NCBI GenBank assembly: GCA_964352715.1
Contig: CAYGSU010000021.1
Coordinates: forward strand, 1-53,587
DNA from: JAVKBW01 sp964352715
Lineage (GTDB): Bacteria; Pseudomonadota; Alphaproteobacteria; UBA8366; Aestuariispiraceae
Reading direction: 5' to 3'
DNA length: 53,587 bases
Part shown: piece after piece, positions 25,366-35,800 of the stretch
Layout: every line of letters starts with the position of its first letter
Numbering within the stretch: position 1 is the first letter of the stretch
Notes under the pieces: generated by a model
Database searches by the model: none
Seen by the model: only the letters and a program-made list of their open reading frames with translations
What the model was told of the DNA's origin: nothing
Made by a program: the position numbers and the translations under genes

Positions 25366-26085
25366 CTATTCATGCCCGAGATAGGCTTGCTCAACGATGC
25401 TCGATGAATTCAGTTGTTCGCTGGTGCCGTCGGCAACGATGCCACCGCTCGCCATCAGATATCCCCGGTCAGCGACTTCCAGCGACATTGCAACATTCTG
25501 TTCAACCAGCAGGATCGTGATTCCTGCTGATCGCAGTTCGACGATCTGATCGAAAATCGTATCGACAATCTGCGGCGCCAGACCAAGCGAAGGTTCATCC
25601 AGCAGCAGCAGGCGCGGCGATGACATCAGCGACCGCGCAATCGCCAGCATCTGTTGCTGTCCGCCTGAAAGAGTGCCTGCGATCTGAGTCCGGCGCTCAG
25701 CCAGAATCGGGAACAGACTGAACATCTTTTCCAGATTCGGCGCGCGCTGCGCTTTCGGATCGGCCAGCGGGAAACTGCCAAGCAGCAGGTTCTCCTCAAC
25801 CGTCAGCGACCCGAAGACCCGGCGTCCTTCCGGCGTCAGGGTGATACCCAGCCGGACCAGAGATTCTGTTGGTTGGCCAATCAGATTGTTTCCGGCAAAA
25901 TTGACGCTGCCCTGAAACGGCGGCACGAGCCCGACAATGGCGTTCAATGTCGACGACTTGCCGGCGCCATTCGCGCCCAGCAGCGCAACGATTTCGCCTT
26001 CGTTGATTGTAAAATCTATACCGCGAACGGCCTCCACGGCGCCGTAGCGCACGCAGAGACCTTTCACGTCGAGTAGAGTGGTCAC
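25366..26085 (-). CDS. livF: Branched-chain-type ABC transporter ATP-binding protein LivF
   Basis: A 239-residue ABC ATPase. Walker A is GANGAGKSS at 37-45, the signature LSGGQQQ at 139-145 and Walker B LLLLDEP at 159-165, followed by SLGLAPQIVD, a LivF hallmark. It powers the importer together with the ATPase half of the LivM-LivG fusion. Gene order on the minus strand is livMG, binding protein, livF, livH, all spaced by 13-31 bases, so one transcript is likely. Confidence 0.94.
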   Translation of the reverse strand: MTTLLDVKGLCVRYGAVEAVRGIDFTINEGEIVALLGANGAGKSSTLNAIVGLVPPFQGSVNFAGNNLIGQPTESLVRLGITLTPEGRRVFGSLTVEENLLLGSFPLADPKAQRAPNLEKMFSLFPILAERRTQIAGTLSGGQQQMLAIARSLMSSPRLLLLDEPSLGLAPQIVDTIFDQIVELRSAGITILLVEQNVAMSLEVADRGYLMASGGIVADGTSEQLNSSSIVEQAYLGHE

Positions 26086-26114
26086 AGTTCAATACTCATC
26101 AAAACACACGTGAC

Positions 26115-27284
26115 CTATTGCATGCGAGGAGCCGGAACCAGGCTCGCCGTCGGTGAAGGCTGACCAACCAGTTCACGTTCACCGCCTTTGACACGGATCA
26201 GCGAAACCTGCCGAACCGGCATGCCGGACGTGCCCTTGTAGGTGATTGCGCTGGTTACGCCCTGTACGTTTTCAAGATTGGCAACGGCATCGCGAATGGC
26301 GACAGAATCCGTGCTTCCCGCCGCCAGAACGCCGGCTTCGATAACCTTCATCAGGTCATAGCCGATGGCCGCGAAGATCGTATCGGCCGGGTGACCATAT
26401 ACTTTCTCGAACTTCTTGTTGAACGCTTCAAGCGCACTGCCCGGGGTCGCATGACCGGCCGTCGAGAAAACAACGCCTTCGGCTGCTTCACCGAGCGAGA
26501 AGGTTGTCGGCGAATCGATCCCGTCGCTTCCGATAACCTGCGCCGTAACCCCGGCAGACCGAAGCTGACGAATGAAGGCCGGGAAATCTGGCTCGTACGC
26601 AGCCGTCATGATTACGTCAACCGGCGGGTTCATTGCCTTGATCTTGGTGACTTCGGCAGAAAAGTCCTGCTGTCCGATCACGTATGTTCCTTCACCGGCA
26701 ACCGTTCCGCCGAGTACTTTCCAGACATCGGAAAAATACAGCGGCAAGGTGGTGTACTGCGTATCGGGCGAATACAGAATGTATGCATTGCGGAAGCCCT
26801 GTTGGTAGGCCCATTCAGCAGAAACCGTCGCCTGCACGTTGTCGCCCGGGAAGTTGGCGAACATGAAATCGCCCCCCATCAGCGGCAGGGTCGGCGATGA
26901 TGCCCCCGGCGAGAAGGCCGGCACTTTTGCATCAGTTGCCAGAGCCGCCGCCGCAAAGGACGGGTCGGCATCCGACGGCGTCACCAGGACATCAATGCCT
27001 TCATCGAGCAGTTCCTGGGCTGCAATCGATGTTTGCGCAGCATCGGAACGGGTATCTTTCGAGATCGTCTTGATCATGATCTTGCCGCCGATACCCCCGG
27101 CTGCATTGATTTCATCCACCGCGATCTGAAACCCTTCAACGGCGGGACCGTCATAAACGGCCAGACCACCGGTCTGGCCCGTTGCAAGACCGATAAGCAG
27201 CGTTTCGTCTGCTGCTGCAGTCGACATCGACCCCACGGCAATCAAAGCCGCGGCGCTTGCCGATAAAGCTAACTTCTTCAACAT
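26115..27284 (-). CDS. Branched-chain-type ABC transporter substrate-binding protein
   Basis: A 389-residue periplasmic binding protein with a Sec signal peptide (MLKKLALSASAAALIAVGSM, cleavage probably after TAAA near residue 25) and the LivJ-like type I fold: IGLATGQTGG, then AVDEINAAGGIGGK and a DTRSDAAQTSIAAQEL stretch. It captures the ligand for the LivMG-LivF-LivH importer. The frame is open to 27359, but ATG 27284 has an AGGGAG ribosome site and begins a proper signal peptide, so that start is chosen. The ligand is not readable; amide, amine or amino acid are all within the family's range. Confidence 0.92.
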   Translation of the reverse strand: MLKKLALSASAAALIAVGSMSTAAADETLLIGLATGQTGGLAVYDGPAVEGFQIAVDEINAAGGIGGKIMIKTISKDTRSDAAQTSIAAQELLDEGIDVLVTPSDADPSFAAAALATDAKVPAFSPGASSPTLPLMGGDFMFANFPGDNVQATVSAEWAYQQGFRNAYILYSPDTQYTTLPLYFSDVWKVLGGTVAGEGTYVIGQQDFSAEVTKIKAMNPPVDVIMTAAYEPDFPAFIRQLRSAGVTAQVIGSDGIDSPTTFSLGEAAEGVVFSTAGHATPGSALEAFNKKFEKVYGHPADTIFAAIGYDLMKVIEAGVLAAGSTDSVAIRDAVANLENVQGVTSAITYKGTSGMPVRQVSLIRVKGGERELVGQPSPTASLVPAPRMQ

Positions 27285-27315
27285 AATCGTCTCCCTTGTT
27301 TTAATTACTGCTGTC

Positions 27316-29130
27316 TCAAGAAAGTGCTTCGGCAACCTGACGGCTACCCTTGTGGCCAAGATAAGCCTCGATCACCTGCGGATTCTTCTGAACCGCATGA
27401 GGCTCACCCTCGGCAATGACGCGCCCTTCGTTCAATACGACGACACGTTCGCAAAGCCGCATAATCAGCGGCAAGTCATGGTCAACGATCAGAATGCCCA
27501 TACCGAACCGGTCTCTCAGGGCTTTCAGATCGTCCATCAGCGCATCCGTCTCCTCCCGGTTCATCCCCGCCGCCGGTTCGTCGAGAAACAGAAAACGGGG
27601 TTCCAGCGCCAACGCCCGGGCGATTTCGACTCGCCTCTGATTGCCGTAAGACAGCGTAGACGCCTGCGTATCGGCGACATCCGTCAAATTCATCGCATCG
27701 ATTGCCTTGTCGACAACCAGGTCAGTCTGGTTACGCGACTGCCGCGGCCATGCATTCAGGGCTGCGACGGAAATGTTCTGGCGAACCGAAAGCGATGTGA
27801 ACAGCCGGATGTTCTGGAACGTCCGGCCGATCCCCAATCCGGCAAGCTTATGGCTCGACAGGCCCGTCACTTCCTGATCGTCGACGACAATCTTGCCGTC
27901 ACTGGTCGGCAAAACGCCTGACAGGACATTCAGGAGAGTTGTCTTGCCGGAGCCATTGGGACCGATCAGCCCGACGATCTCGCGGCTTTTCAGACTCATC
28001 GACACGGCATCAAGCGCGCGCAGACCCCCGAAGGATTTCCCGATATCGCGGGCTTCGAGAATCCCGTCCGGTGCAGGTGATGCTTCCGGCGCCGTTTCGG
28101 ACACCGCTTTCGGGCGATACCTGAAGGCGTTTTTCAGCAGGGATTCATCCCATTCAAGGCGATCCAGCAGCCCCCCGCTTCGCTTCGCCATGACCAGAAG
28201 GATGATCAGGCCGATCCCGATCTGGGTCGTGCCGAACAGTTCCGGTGTCTGATAGCCAAAGATATCGACGCCGCTTTCAATCCGTCGCAGCAGTTCTGTC
28301 ACCAGCGTGATAAGGATGGCCCCTGCCAGCGCGCCGCTGACCGTCGCCATGCCGCCGACAATCAGCATCGCCAGCAGGGCGAAGGTGTCGACGAAGTAGA
28401 ACTTCTTGACCGAGAACGCGCCGAGAAAATGTCCCAGCAAAACCCCGGCGATAGCAACCACGCCGGCGCTGATGACCCAGGACAGCAGTCGCTGGCGTCG
28501 TACATCGACACCCATGGCGCCTGCCGCAAGCTGATCGTCCCGCGACGCCCGCAACTTCAGGCCAAAGACGGAATCCTTGAACAATCGGGCGATAACTATC
28601 GCTACAACCGCGAAGATGGCGGCGATTGTCAGATCGGTCAGGCGTGGCACACCGAAAAACGACTGGCTGCCACGGGTGATATCGCGCGCACCGATGATAA
28701 TGCCATGCGCAATCACCAGCAGGCCAAGTGTCGTGATGGTCGCTGCCGACCCGTCCAGTTTCGAAATAACGATGCCGACAACAAAGGCGACCGTCATGAC
28801 AAACAGAACCGTTATCAGCGTCGCTGTCAGCAGGTCGAAATTGGCTTCCGCCAGAAAAGGCGGCAGATTGGCCAGGGTCACTTTTTTCATGGCGACCGGC
28901 ATGGTCAGAATGCCGGAAAGGTAGGCGGCAATGCCCATGAAGGCCAAATGCCCGAAGCTGAGAATGCCGGAATTTCCTGTGTAGATGCCGATGCCAAGAA
29001 CGGCGATCAAACTGATAAAGAACACGATCAGCATGCGTTCGATGCCGCCGCCGACCGCGCTTGCGATCAATGCCGCGATGATCATCAGCACGACATAGCC
29101 TGACGTTCCCACCAAGGTACGCGACATCAA
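27316..29130 (-). CDS. Fused LivM permease - LivG ATPase
   Basis: A 604-residue fusion. Residues 1-320 are a LivM-type permease with about ten membrane segments and the GGMATVSGALAGA coupling loop at 259-271. After a linker with an Ala/Pro/Glu stretch (344-356), residues 358-604 are a LivG-type ATPase: Walker A GPNGSGKTT at 390-398, signature LSYGNQRR at 493-500, Walker B FLFLDEP at 513-519, and the LivG-type ending with the switch histidine in IVDHDL. A single chain therefore supplies one membrane half and one motor half of the importer. Such fusions occur in alphaproteobacteria. It is the promoter-proximal gene, divergent from the RpiR regulator. Confidence 0.93.
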   Translation of the reverse strand: MMSRTLVGTSGYVVLMIIAALIASAVGGGIERMLIVFFISLIAVLGIGIYTGNSGILSFGHLAFMGIAAYLSGILTMPVAMKKVTLANLPPFLAEANFDLLTATLITVLFVMTVAFVVGIVISKLDGSAATITTLGLLVIAHGIIIGARDITRGSQSFFGVPRLTDLTIAAIFAVVAIVIARLFKDSVFGLKLRASRDDQLAAGAMGVDVRRQRLLSWVISAGVVAIAGVLLGHFLGAFSVKKFYFVDTFALLAMLIVGGMATVSGALAGAILITLVTELLRRIESGVDIFGYQTPELFGTTQIGIGLIILLVMAKRSGGLLDRLEWDESLLKNAFRYRPKAVSETAPEASPAPDGILEARDIGKSFGGLRALDAVSMSLKSREIVGLIGPNGSGKTTLLNVLSGVLPTSDGKIVVDDQEVTGLSSHKLAGLGIGRTFQNIRLFTSLSVRQNISVAALNAWPRQSRNQTDLVVDKAIDAMNLTDVADTQASTLSYGNQRRVEIARALALEPRFLFLDEPAAGMNREETDALMDDLKALRDRFGMGILIVDHDLPLIMRLCERVVVLNEGRVIAEGEPHAVQKNPQVIEAYLGHKGSRQVAEALS

Positions 29131-29181
29131 GACAAGCCCATCCTAGAAATCCCCAATACTAAACCCCGGCATCCATTGAGC

Positions 29182-29303
29182 ATCAAATAAATATTCCAAA
29201 TCAACAAAAATCTTTTCATTTGATAAAATTTATCCAGATTGGCAAAGTTCCGCTTCACAAATAGTCTTGAAATCGACCGTTATGGATTTGACTATCGATT
29301 TGA
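29182..29303. promoter_or_regulatory. ATTTGA-repeat region between liv operon and RpiR regulator
   Basis: The 182-base divergent gap is AT-rich compared with its surroundings and repeats one word: ATCAAAT at 29182-29188, its inverse ATTTGAT at 29218-29224, and the direct pair GATTTGA at 29285-29291 and 29297-29303, twelve bases apart. This distribution is what operator half-sites for the adjacent RpiR regulator could look like. AT-rich DNA makes chance repeats more likely, so the claim is tentative. Confidence 0.4.
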
Positions 29304-29312
29304 AAGCTTCTC

Positions 29313-30185
29313 ATGGCGTTAATGGATGACCTGCACGGCAAACTCGACAGTTTGACCGCAGCCGAGCGAAAAGTCGCCACAGCGCTCCTCGCCGACTATC
29401 CTTTCGCCGGCCTGATGACAGTTGTTGAGCTGGCCGAAAGGTCAAATGTCAGTTCCCAATCCATTCTTCGCCTGGTCGCCAAACTGGGTTTCCATGGTTA
29501 TGGCGACTTTCAGCGTGCACTGATCAGCGAAATAAAGGACGGGTATCAGTCGCCGGTTACCCTGCGGGAATCGGTCGGCCCGCCGGAAAGCAAAAGCCCG
29601 TCACTTGCCGAAATCACCGAGGTGACCGTCCGGTCAATCCACGAGACCATCGCCACGATGTCGGAATCTCAGTTCGTCACGATCTGCGAAATGATCGCCG
29701 ACACCAAACGGTCGGTGTTTCTGATCGGCGGTCGCATGTCGCACACGCTGGCCACCTTCCTGTTCCGGCATCTGCGGCAGATCCGGCCGAAGGTCTACCT
29801 CATTCCCGAATACGAGGAAGAATGGCCGGAATACCTTTTGCGCATGGGGCGGCGGGATATCGTGCTGATGTTCGACTACCGGCGGTATCAGACGGACCTG
29901 GAACGCCTTGCCGAACGCGGCGTAACCGATCGTGGCGTCAACATTGTGCTGTTCACCGACAAATGGCTGTCGCCGATCTCGAAACACAGTCACCACATCC
30001 TTGCATCCAATGTCGAGGTCGGCACACCGTGGGATACCAGCCTGCCGCTGTTGCTGGTGATCGAGGCGATCATCAACCGCGTTTCCGAGCAGGACTGGAG
30101 CGCAACCCGCAAAAGGATCCGGAACTGGGACGACCTGCGGTCACCTGCTGTCGTCAATGAAAGGATGGAATTCGATGACTCCTAG
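29313..30185 (+). CDS. MurR/RpiR family transcriptional regulator
   Basis: A 290-residue regulator with an N-terminal RpiR helix-turn-helix (residues 1-78: LTAAERKVATALLADYP, then helix-turn-helix TVVELAERSNVSSQSILRLVAKLGFHGYGDFQ at 36-67) and a C-terminal SIS domain (about 125-255, starting SVFLIGGRMSHTLATF). SIS domains bind phosphosugars or related phosphorylated ligands. It lies between the divergent importer operon and the downstream ligase/aminotransferase/kinase genes, 27 bases upstream of the ligase gene, so it likely controls both. A ligand made by the kinase domain of the 1009-residue fusion, a phosphorylated amino alcohol, would be an attractive effector but is speculation. Confidence 0.9.
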   Translation: MALMDDLHGKLDSLTAAERKVATALLADYPFAGLMTVVELAERSNVSSQSILRLVAKLGFHGYGDFQRALISEIKDGYQSPVTLRESVGPPESKSPSLAEITEVTVRSIHETIATMSESQFVTICEMIADTKRSVFLIGGRMSHTLATFLFRHLRQIRPKVYLIPEYEEEWPEYLLRMGRRDIVLMFDYRRYQTDLERLAERGVTDRGVNIVLFTDKWLSPISKHSHHILASNVEVGTPWDTSLPLLLVIEAIINRVSEQDWSATRKRIRNWDDLRSPAVVNERMEFDDS

Positions 30186-30212
30186 AAAACAAACGAACGG
30201 AGAGCTTCTACG

Positions 30213-31526
30213 ATGAACCGTGAAGAGATCACCATGGTCTGCTGCAGCGACTTGTCAGGCCATGTCAAAGGCAAGGCTTTTCCGGCCTGCGATTGGGAGA
30301 AGCGCCGTGACAGGGGGATCGGCTGGGTGCCGACGAATGCCCAGATCACCGCGTTCAACAGTATTGCCGATACGCCGTTCGGCGCACTTGGCGACCTGCT
30401 GCTTGTGCCGGACCCGAACGCCGAAGTTTCGGTTGATTTTGGCGACGGGTCACCACGCGAACATTTCTATATGGGAAACATTCAGTATACCGATGGAAAG
30501 CCCTGGGAATGTTGCCTGCGAAGCATTCTGCAGAAAGCGCTCAAGACCCTGAAAGATGAAGCCGGGCTGACCCTTTTCAGCGCTTTCGAAATGGAATTCC
30601 AGTTTCTCGATGACATGGTCGACTATGGCCCCGGATTCGGCCTTATCGGCTTCCGGGAAAAGAAACTGTTCGGTGAAATATACGTCGCCGCGATGCGGGC
30701 CGCCGGCGTTGAACCCGATTCCTTCCTGAAGGAATGGGGCGAGCAGCAGTATGAAGTCACCATGCATCCGCAGACCGGCATCACAGGTGCGGATCATGCC
30801 GTCTACATGCGTGAACTTGCCCGCGCGACCGCACAGCGGCTGGACGACCCGATCACCTTCGCGCCTGTCCGCGCGCCGGATGCCGTCGGCAACGGCGTGC
30901 ACATCCATATGAGCCTCTGGGACGATGACGGAAACCCGGCGACCTACCATCCCGACGGTCCCGGCGGCCTGAGCGAGCCGGCCCGGCATTTCGTTGCCGG
31001 CATTCTCCAACATCTGGCGACAATTATAGCCTTTACCGCACCAAGTGCTGCCTCTTACGCCCGGTTGACGCCGCATCGCTGGAGCGCCGCCTACAACAAT
31101 CTGGGTTATCGCGATCGCGAAGCGTCGGTGCGAATCTGCCCGGTGGCCGACCTGCCCGGCCTGGATGTTGCCAAGCAGTTCAATTTCGAATTCCGGGCCG
31201 GCGATTCCACGGCCAGCCCCTATCTGCAATTGGCCGCCATAGTTCTGGCCGGGATTGACGGCATTCGGAACAAGCTGGAGCCCAGCCCGCCAACCCATGA
31301 AGACCTGTCGCTGCTGAGCGAAAAAGATCTGACGGCGCGTGGCTATCATCGCCTGCCCACAACCCTGGAACTGGCGCTGGAACGGCTGGAACAGGATTCA
31401 ACTGTCCGGTCGTGGTTCGATGACCCGTTTACCGAGGTTTACCTGAAGCACAAACGCGGCGAACTGGAATATCTGGCCGGCAGATCGCCAGAGGAAGTCT
31501 GTTCCGCTTACGAAGCCGTTTACTGA
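30213..31526 (+). CDS. Glutamine synthetase family protein (probable gamma-glutamyl-amine ligase)
   Basis: A 437-residue glutamine-synthetase fold enzyme. Metal-binding and catalytic blocks are present: SAFEMEFQ at 123-130 (E126, E128), GEQQYEVTMHP at 176-186, GNGVHIHMSLWD at 226-237, and YRDREASVRICP at 299-310 in place of the usual NRSASVRIP. The N-terminal beta-grasp is divergent and there is no adenylylation-site tail. This profile fits the GlnT / PuuA-type branch that glutamylates amines (putrescine, ethanolamine, isopropylamine) rather than ammonia. A GGAGAG ribosome site precedes the ATG. Genes for an aminotransferase and an amino-alcohol-type kinase follow, so it probably acts on the same amine. 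Confidence 0.85.
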   Translation: MNREEITMVCCSDLSGHVKGKAFPACDWEKRRDRGIGWVPTNAQITAFNSIADTPFGALGDLLLVPDPNAEVSVDFGDGSPREHFYMGNIQYTDGKPWECCLRSILQKALKTLKDEAGLTLFSAFEMEFQFLDDMVDYGPGFGLIGFREKKLFGEIYVAAMRAAGVEPDSFLKEWGEQQYEVTMHPQTGITGADHAVYMRELARATAQRLDDPITFAPVRAPDAVGNGVHIHMSLWDDDGNPATYHPDGPGGLSEPARHFVAGILQHLATIIAFTAPSAASYARLTPHRWSAAYNNLGYRDREASVRICPVADLPGLDVAKQFNFEFRAGDSTASPYLQLAAIVLAGIDGIRNKLEPSPPTHEDLSLLSEKDLTARGYHRLPTTLELALERLEQDSTVRSWFDDPFTEVYLKHKRGELEYLAGRSPEEVCSAYEAVY

Positions 31527-31540
31527 CAGAAAGATATCGC

Positions 31541-32857
31541 ATGCCCACGCTTTACGAACGAGACGAAAAAGCCATCGCAAAATTGCAGAAGCTGCGATTC
31601 TGCCCCCTGGCCGTAACCGGCGGCGAAGGGTCGTATCTGATCGACGAAACCGGAAAGCGTATTCTCGACCTGTCAGCCTCCTGGGGGGCGGCCGGGTTGG
31701 GGCATTCGCATCCCGCCGTTGTGGCGGCGTTGCACAAGGCGGCAAGCAACCAGGCCGGGGCCAGCATTCTTTCCGGCACGTCAGAGACCACCGTATCGCT
31801 GGCCGAGAAACTGCTGAAGATTGTGCCTGGCGAGGGCGACCGCCGGGTCTGGTTCGGGCATTCCGGGTCGGACGCCAATGAAACCATAGCCCGGGCCGTT
31901 GTTGCGGCGACCGGCCGGCCGCGCCTGATATCTTTTTCAGGGGCCTATCACGGCGGTACGGCGGGATCGATGGCGGTTTCCGGTCACAGCGTTCAGGAAC
32001 ATGCGGAAAAGGCCAGCGGACTTATCCTGCTGCCGTATCCCGACCCGTACCGGCCGTACAAGAATGACCCGACCGGCGACGCCATTCTGGCGGAACTGGC
32101 CCAAAGGTTCGACGAAGATTGCCCGGCAGAAGAGGTTGCGGCAATTTTCATCGAACCGATCCAATCGGATGGCGGCATGATCGTGCCACCCGACGGTTTC
32201 ATGAAAAAACTGGCTGAAATGTGCCAGTCTCACGGCATTCTGGTCGTTTGCGACGAGGTCAAGGTCGGCCTCGCCAGGACCGGTCGCCTGCACTGTTTTG
32301 ACCATGACGGGTTCCGGCCGGATATCGTCACCCTCGGCAAGGGTCTGGGCGGCGGCCTGCCTTTGTCGGCGGCCATCGGCCCGGCTTCGGTCTTCGATTT
32401 TGCAACGTCGTTTTCCATGCAAACCCTGCACGGCAATCCGATCTGCACCGCCGTCGGCCATGCCGTACTGGATACGATTGAAAAGGATGGCCTGGTCGAG
32501 AATGCGCGGCAGGTCGGCAACTATCTGCAGCAGGGCCTGCGCACCCTGATGCAGAAACATGAGCTGATCGGTGACGTTCGTGGCCGGGGGCTGGCGATCG
32601 GTGTTGAGCTGGTTACTTCCCGCCAGAGCCGGGAACCCGCTGCCAAGGAGGCGGCGAAGCTTGTTTACCGGTCCTTCGAACTGGGCTTGATCGCCTACTA
32701 TGTCGGCATGAATTCCAACGTCATTGAAATGACCCCACCCCTGACCCTGACGACGGCGGAAGTCGATGAAGCCCTGTCCATTCTGGACCGGGCAATCGAC
32801 GATGTTGTGCAGGGCCGCGTTGATGACACCGTTCTGGAGGGTTTCGAGGGGTGGTGA
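31541..32857 (+). CDS. Class III aminotransferase
   Basis: A 438-residue PLP enzyme of the ornithine/omega-amino acid aminotransferase class. PLP Lys is K267 in TLGKGLGGGLP, its partner Asp is D238 in VVCDEVKVGLARTG, GSDANETIARAV at 109-120 and AYHGGTAGSM at 135-144 bind phosphate. It would move an amino group from an amine or omega-amino acid to an oxoacid, or act as a phospho-lyase, as some members do. It starts 14 bases after the ligase gene and its last codons overlap the start of the 1009-residue fusion by seven bases, so all three genes are translationally linked. Confidence 0.9.
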   Translation: MPTLYERDEKAIAKLQKLRFCPLAVTGGEGSYLIDETGKRILDLSASWGAAGLGHSHPAVVAALHKAASNQAGASILSGTSETTVSLAEKLLKIVPGEGDRRVWFGHSGSDANETIARAVVAATGRPRLISFSGAYHGGTAGSMAVSGHSVQEHAEKASGLILLPYPDPYRPYKNDPTGDAILAELAQRFDEDCPAEEVAAIFIEPIQSDGGMIVPPDGFMKKLAEMCQSHGILVVCDEVKVGLARTGRLHCFDHDGFRPDIVTLGKGLGGGLPLSAAIGPASVFDFATSFSMQTLHGNPICTAVGHAVLDTIEKDGLVENARQVGNYLQQGLRTLMQKHELIGDVRGRGLAIGVELVTSRQSREPAAKEAAKLVYRSFELGLIAYYVGMNSNVIEMTPPLTLTTAEVDEALSILDRAIDDVVQGRVDDTVLEGFEGW

Positions 32858-35800
32858 ACACAATTGATGCCGCGTCATTCCTGAAATTCTGGGAAAGTGC
32901 TGTTGGCGATCTTTACGGCAACACCGTAACCCTGGAAAAGCTGGACGGCGAATACGACCTGAACTTCCGGGCCATTGCCACCGATGGCAGCCGTTCAATT
33001 CTCAAGGTCATGCGGCCAGGCTGCAACGAGGCATTCATCGACATGCAATGCCGGGCGATGGAACATATCGCGGCACAGGCGCCCGGCTTTCCAACCCCGC
33101 AGGTTATCCGCACACAATCCGGCGGCCTGTTTGCATCATATCGGGACCAGAACGGCGATACCCGTCTGGTCTGGATGCTGACGCATCTGCACGGGGCAGC
33201 TTATGGCGATTTCAACCCGCAAACAGACAAGCTGATTCACGACCTTGGCCGGCAAATCGGCATGATGGACCGGGCGCTCGAGCCGTTCGATCATCCCGAA
33301 CTCGACCGGGACATGAAATGGGACCTGACCGAGGCGGGCTGGATCAACGCACATCTTGGTATCATTGACGAGCCGGACCGACGCCGTCTGGTCACGGCGA
33401 TCGCCGAACGGTTTGAGACCGACCTGAAACCGGCGCTGAAAGCGCTTCCGCATACTGCGATCCATAACGACGTCAATGACTATAACATTCTGGTTCACAA
33501 GGGCACGAACGGGTCTGCCGGCATTTCCGGTCTGATCGACTTTGGCGACATGCTGCGATCGCCGCGCATTTGCGATCTCTCCATTGCCGGCGCGTATATC
33601 ATTCTCGACCAGCCGAAGCCATTGCAGGCGCTGGCCGCCCTCGTCGCAGGGTATCATCAGGAATATCCGCTGACGGAACAGGAGCTTTCCCTGCTGTATC
33701 CGCTTGTGCTGACGCGGCTTGCGGTCAGTGTGGTGAACTCGACCATGATGGCGCAGGAAAAGCCCGACGATCCTTACGTTCTGATTTCACAGGCTCCTGC
33801 CTGGCGGTTTCTGGAGCTTTCGGACACCCTGCGGGAAGAAGACGCGCTGGCGCGGCTGCGCACCGCCTGCGGCCTGCCGGTCACCAAGCGGGCCAACAGA
33901 ATCGTCTCGTGGCTGCACGGCAATCGCGGCGCCTTCGCACCGGTGCTCGGCCGGAACCTGACAGACGTTCCGACGGCATCGATTTCCGTCAACGGATCGA
34001 CGATGCCGCGCAATCCGCTTGACCTGAGCGAACGTGAAGCCGCCTGCCTTACCGGAGCGGATGACGTCGATGCCTGGGAAGTCGGTTTCTATGCCGAGCC
34101 CCGGCTGATCTATACCGGCGAGTTCTTCCGCAGCGGACCCTATGAGGCGGATGACAGGCGCAGCATTCATATCGGCGTCGATCTGTTCGCACCGGCGGGA
34201 ACACCCGTATATGCCCCGCTGGCCGGAACAGTGCATGCGGTATCGAATTCGCCGGACCGTTTCGACTATGGCGGCGTGGTCATTCTCAGTCATGAAACGC
34301 CGGATGGCGATTGTTTCCATACCCTGTACGGGCATCTCGACCCCGCCGTTACCGGACAGATCGCGATCGGCGACACAATAGAAGCCGGTGCGTCCTTTGC
34401 GACGCTCGGCGCACAGGCGGCAAACGGCGGTTGGCAACCGCATCTGCATTTTCAGCTTTCCGTGAAACCGGAAGCCGAAGACGTTATCTGGGTCGGCGTC
34501 GCCAACCCGGACGACCTGGACTACCATCTTGCCGTCTTCCCGAACCCGGCTTCGCTGCTGAACCTGCCGGACGAAAAACTGGCCTATAAGCCGCTTCCGG
34601 AACAGCAAATCGCCGGCTACCGAAAGGAACATTTCGCCGCCAATCTGAAGCTTTCCTACCAACGACCCTGCCTGTTCCTTCGCGGCTGGCGTCACTACCT
34701 GTTCGATGAAATGGGGCGTTGTTATCTGGATTCCTACAACAACGTGCCGCATGTCGGCCACGCGCATCCGCGCATACAGGAAGTCGCCTGCAAGCAGTTG
34801 GCCCGGCTGAATTCAAACACCCGCTATCTGCATCCGGCCCAGATTGCCTTCGCCGAAAAACTGCTGTCGAAAGTGTCTGACCGATATTCGGTCTGCTTTT
34901 TTGTCAATTCCGGCAGCGAGGCGAACGAACTTGCGCTTCGGTTGGCGCGTGCCGCTTCCGGCGGCAAGGACATGATAACGCCGGATCATGGCTATCACGG
35001 CATGACCACCGGCGCGATCGACATCAGCGCCTACAAGTTCAACAAGCCGAACGGCGTTGGCCAGGCGGATTGGGTGCAACTGGTTTCCGTGCCGGATCCG
35101 TATCGCGGCGCCCCGAAAACCGCAGAAGACTTTGCGTCAGAGGTCGATACGGCGATCGCCAATATAAACGGGCGCGGCGGACGGCTTGCCGGTTTCATCG
35201 CTGAGACCTTCCCCAGCGTCGGGGGGCAGATCATCCCGCCTGCCGGGTATCTGAAATCGGTCTACGGGAAAATCCGGGCCGCCGGCGGCGTCTGCATCGC
35301 TGATGAGGTGCAGACCGGTCTTGGGCGGTTGGGAAGCCACTACTGGGCTTTCGAAATCCAGGATGCGGAACCCGACATCATCGTCCTTGGCAAGCCGCTT
35401 GGAAACGGCCATCCGGTCGGTGCGGTGATCACAACCCGGACAATCGCCGACGCCTTCGCGAACGGCATCGAGTACTTTTCGACATTCGGCGGCAGCACGC
35501 TTTCCTGCATGATCGGGCGCGAGGTGCTGCAGATTGTCGATGACGAAGGCTTGCAGGACAATGCCAGGGATGTCGGCGGCCACTTGCTGCACGGCCTGGC
35601 TGACCTGATGGACCGGCACCCCGTTATCGGCGATGTCAGGGGGCACGGCCTGTTTATCGGCGTTGAACTGGTAACCGATCGTGACACCAGGAAACCGGCC
35701 ACCGAAATCGCCGGCTATGTGGTCAACCGGCTTCGCGACCATCGCATCCTGGCCGGTACAGAAGGCCCTGCCGACAATATTCTGAAAATCAGACCACCAT

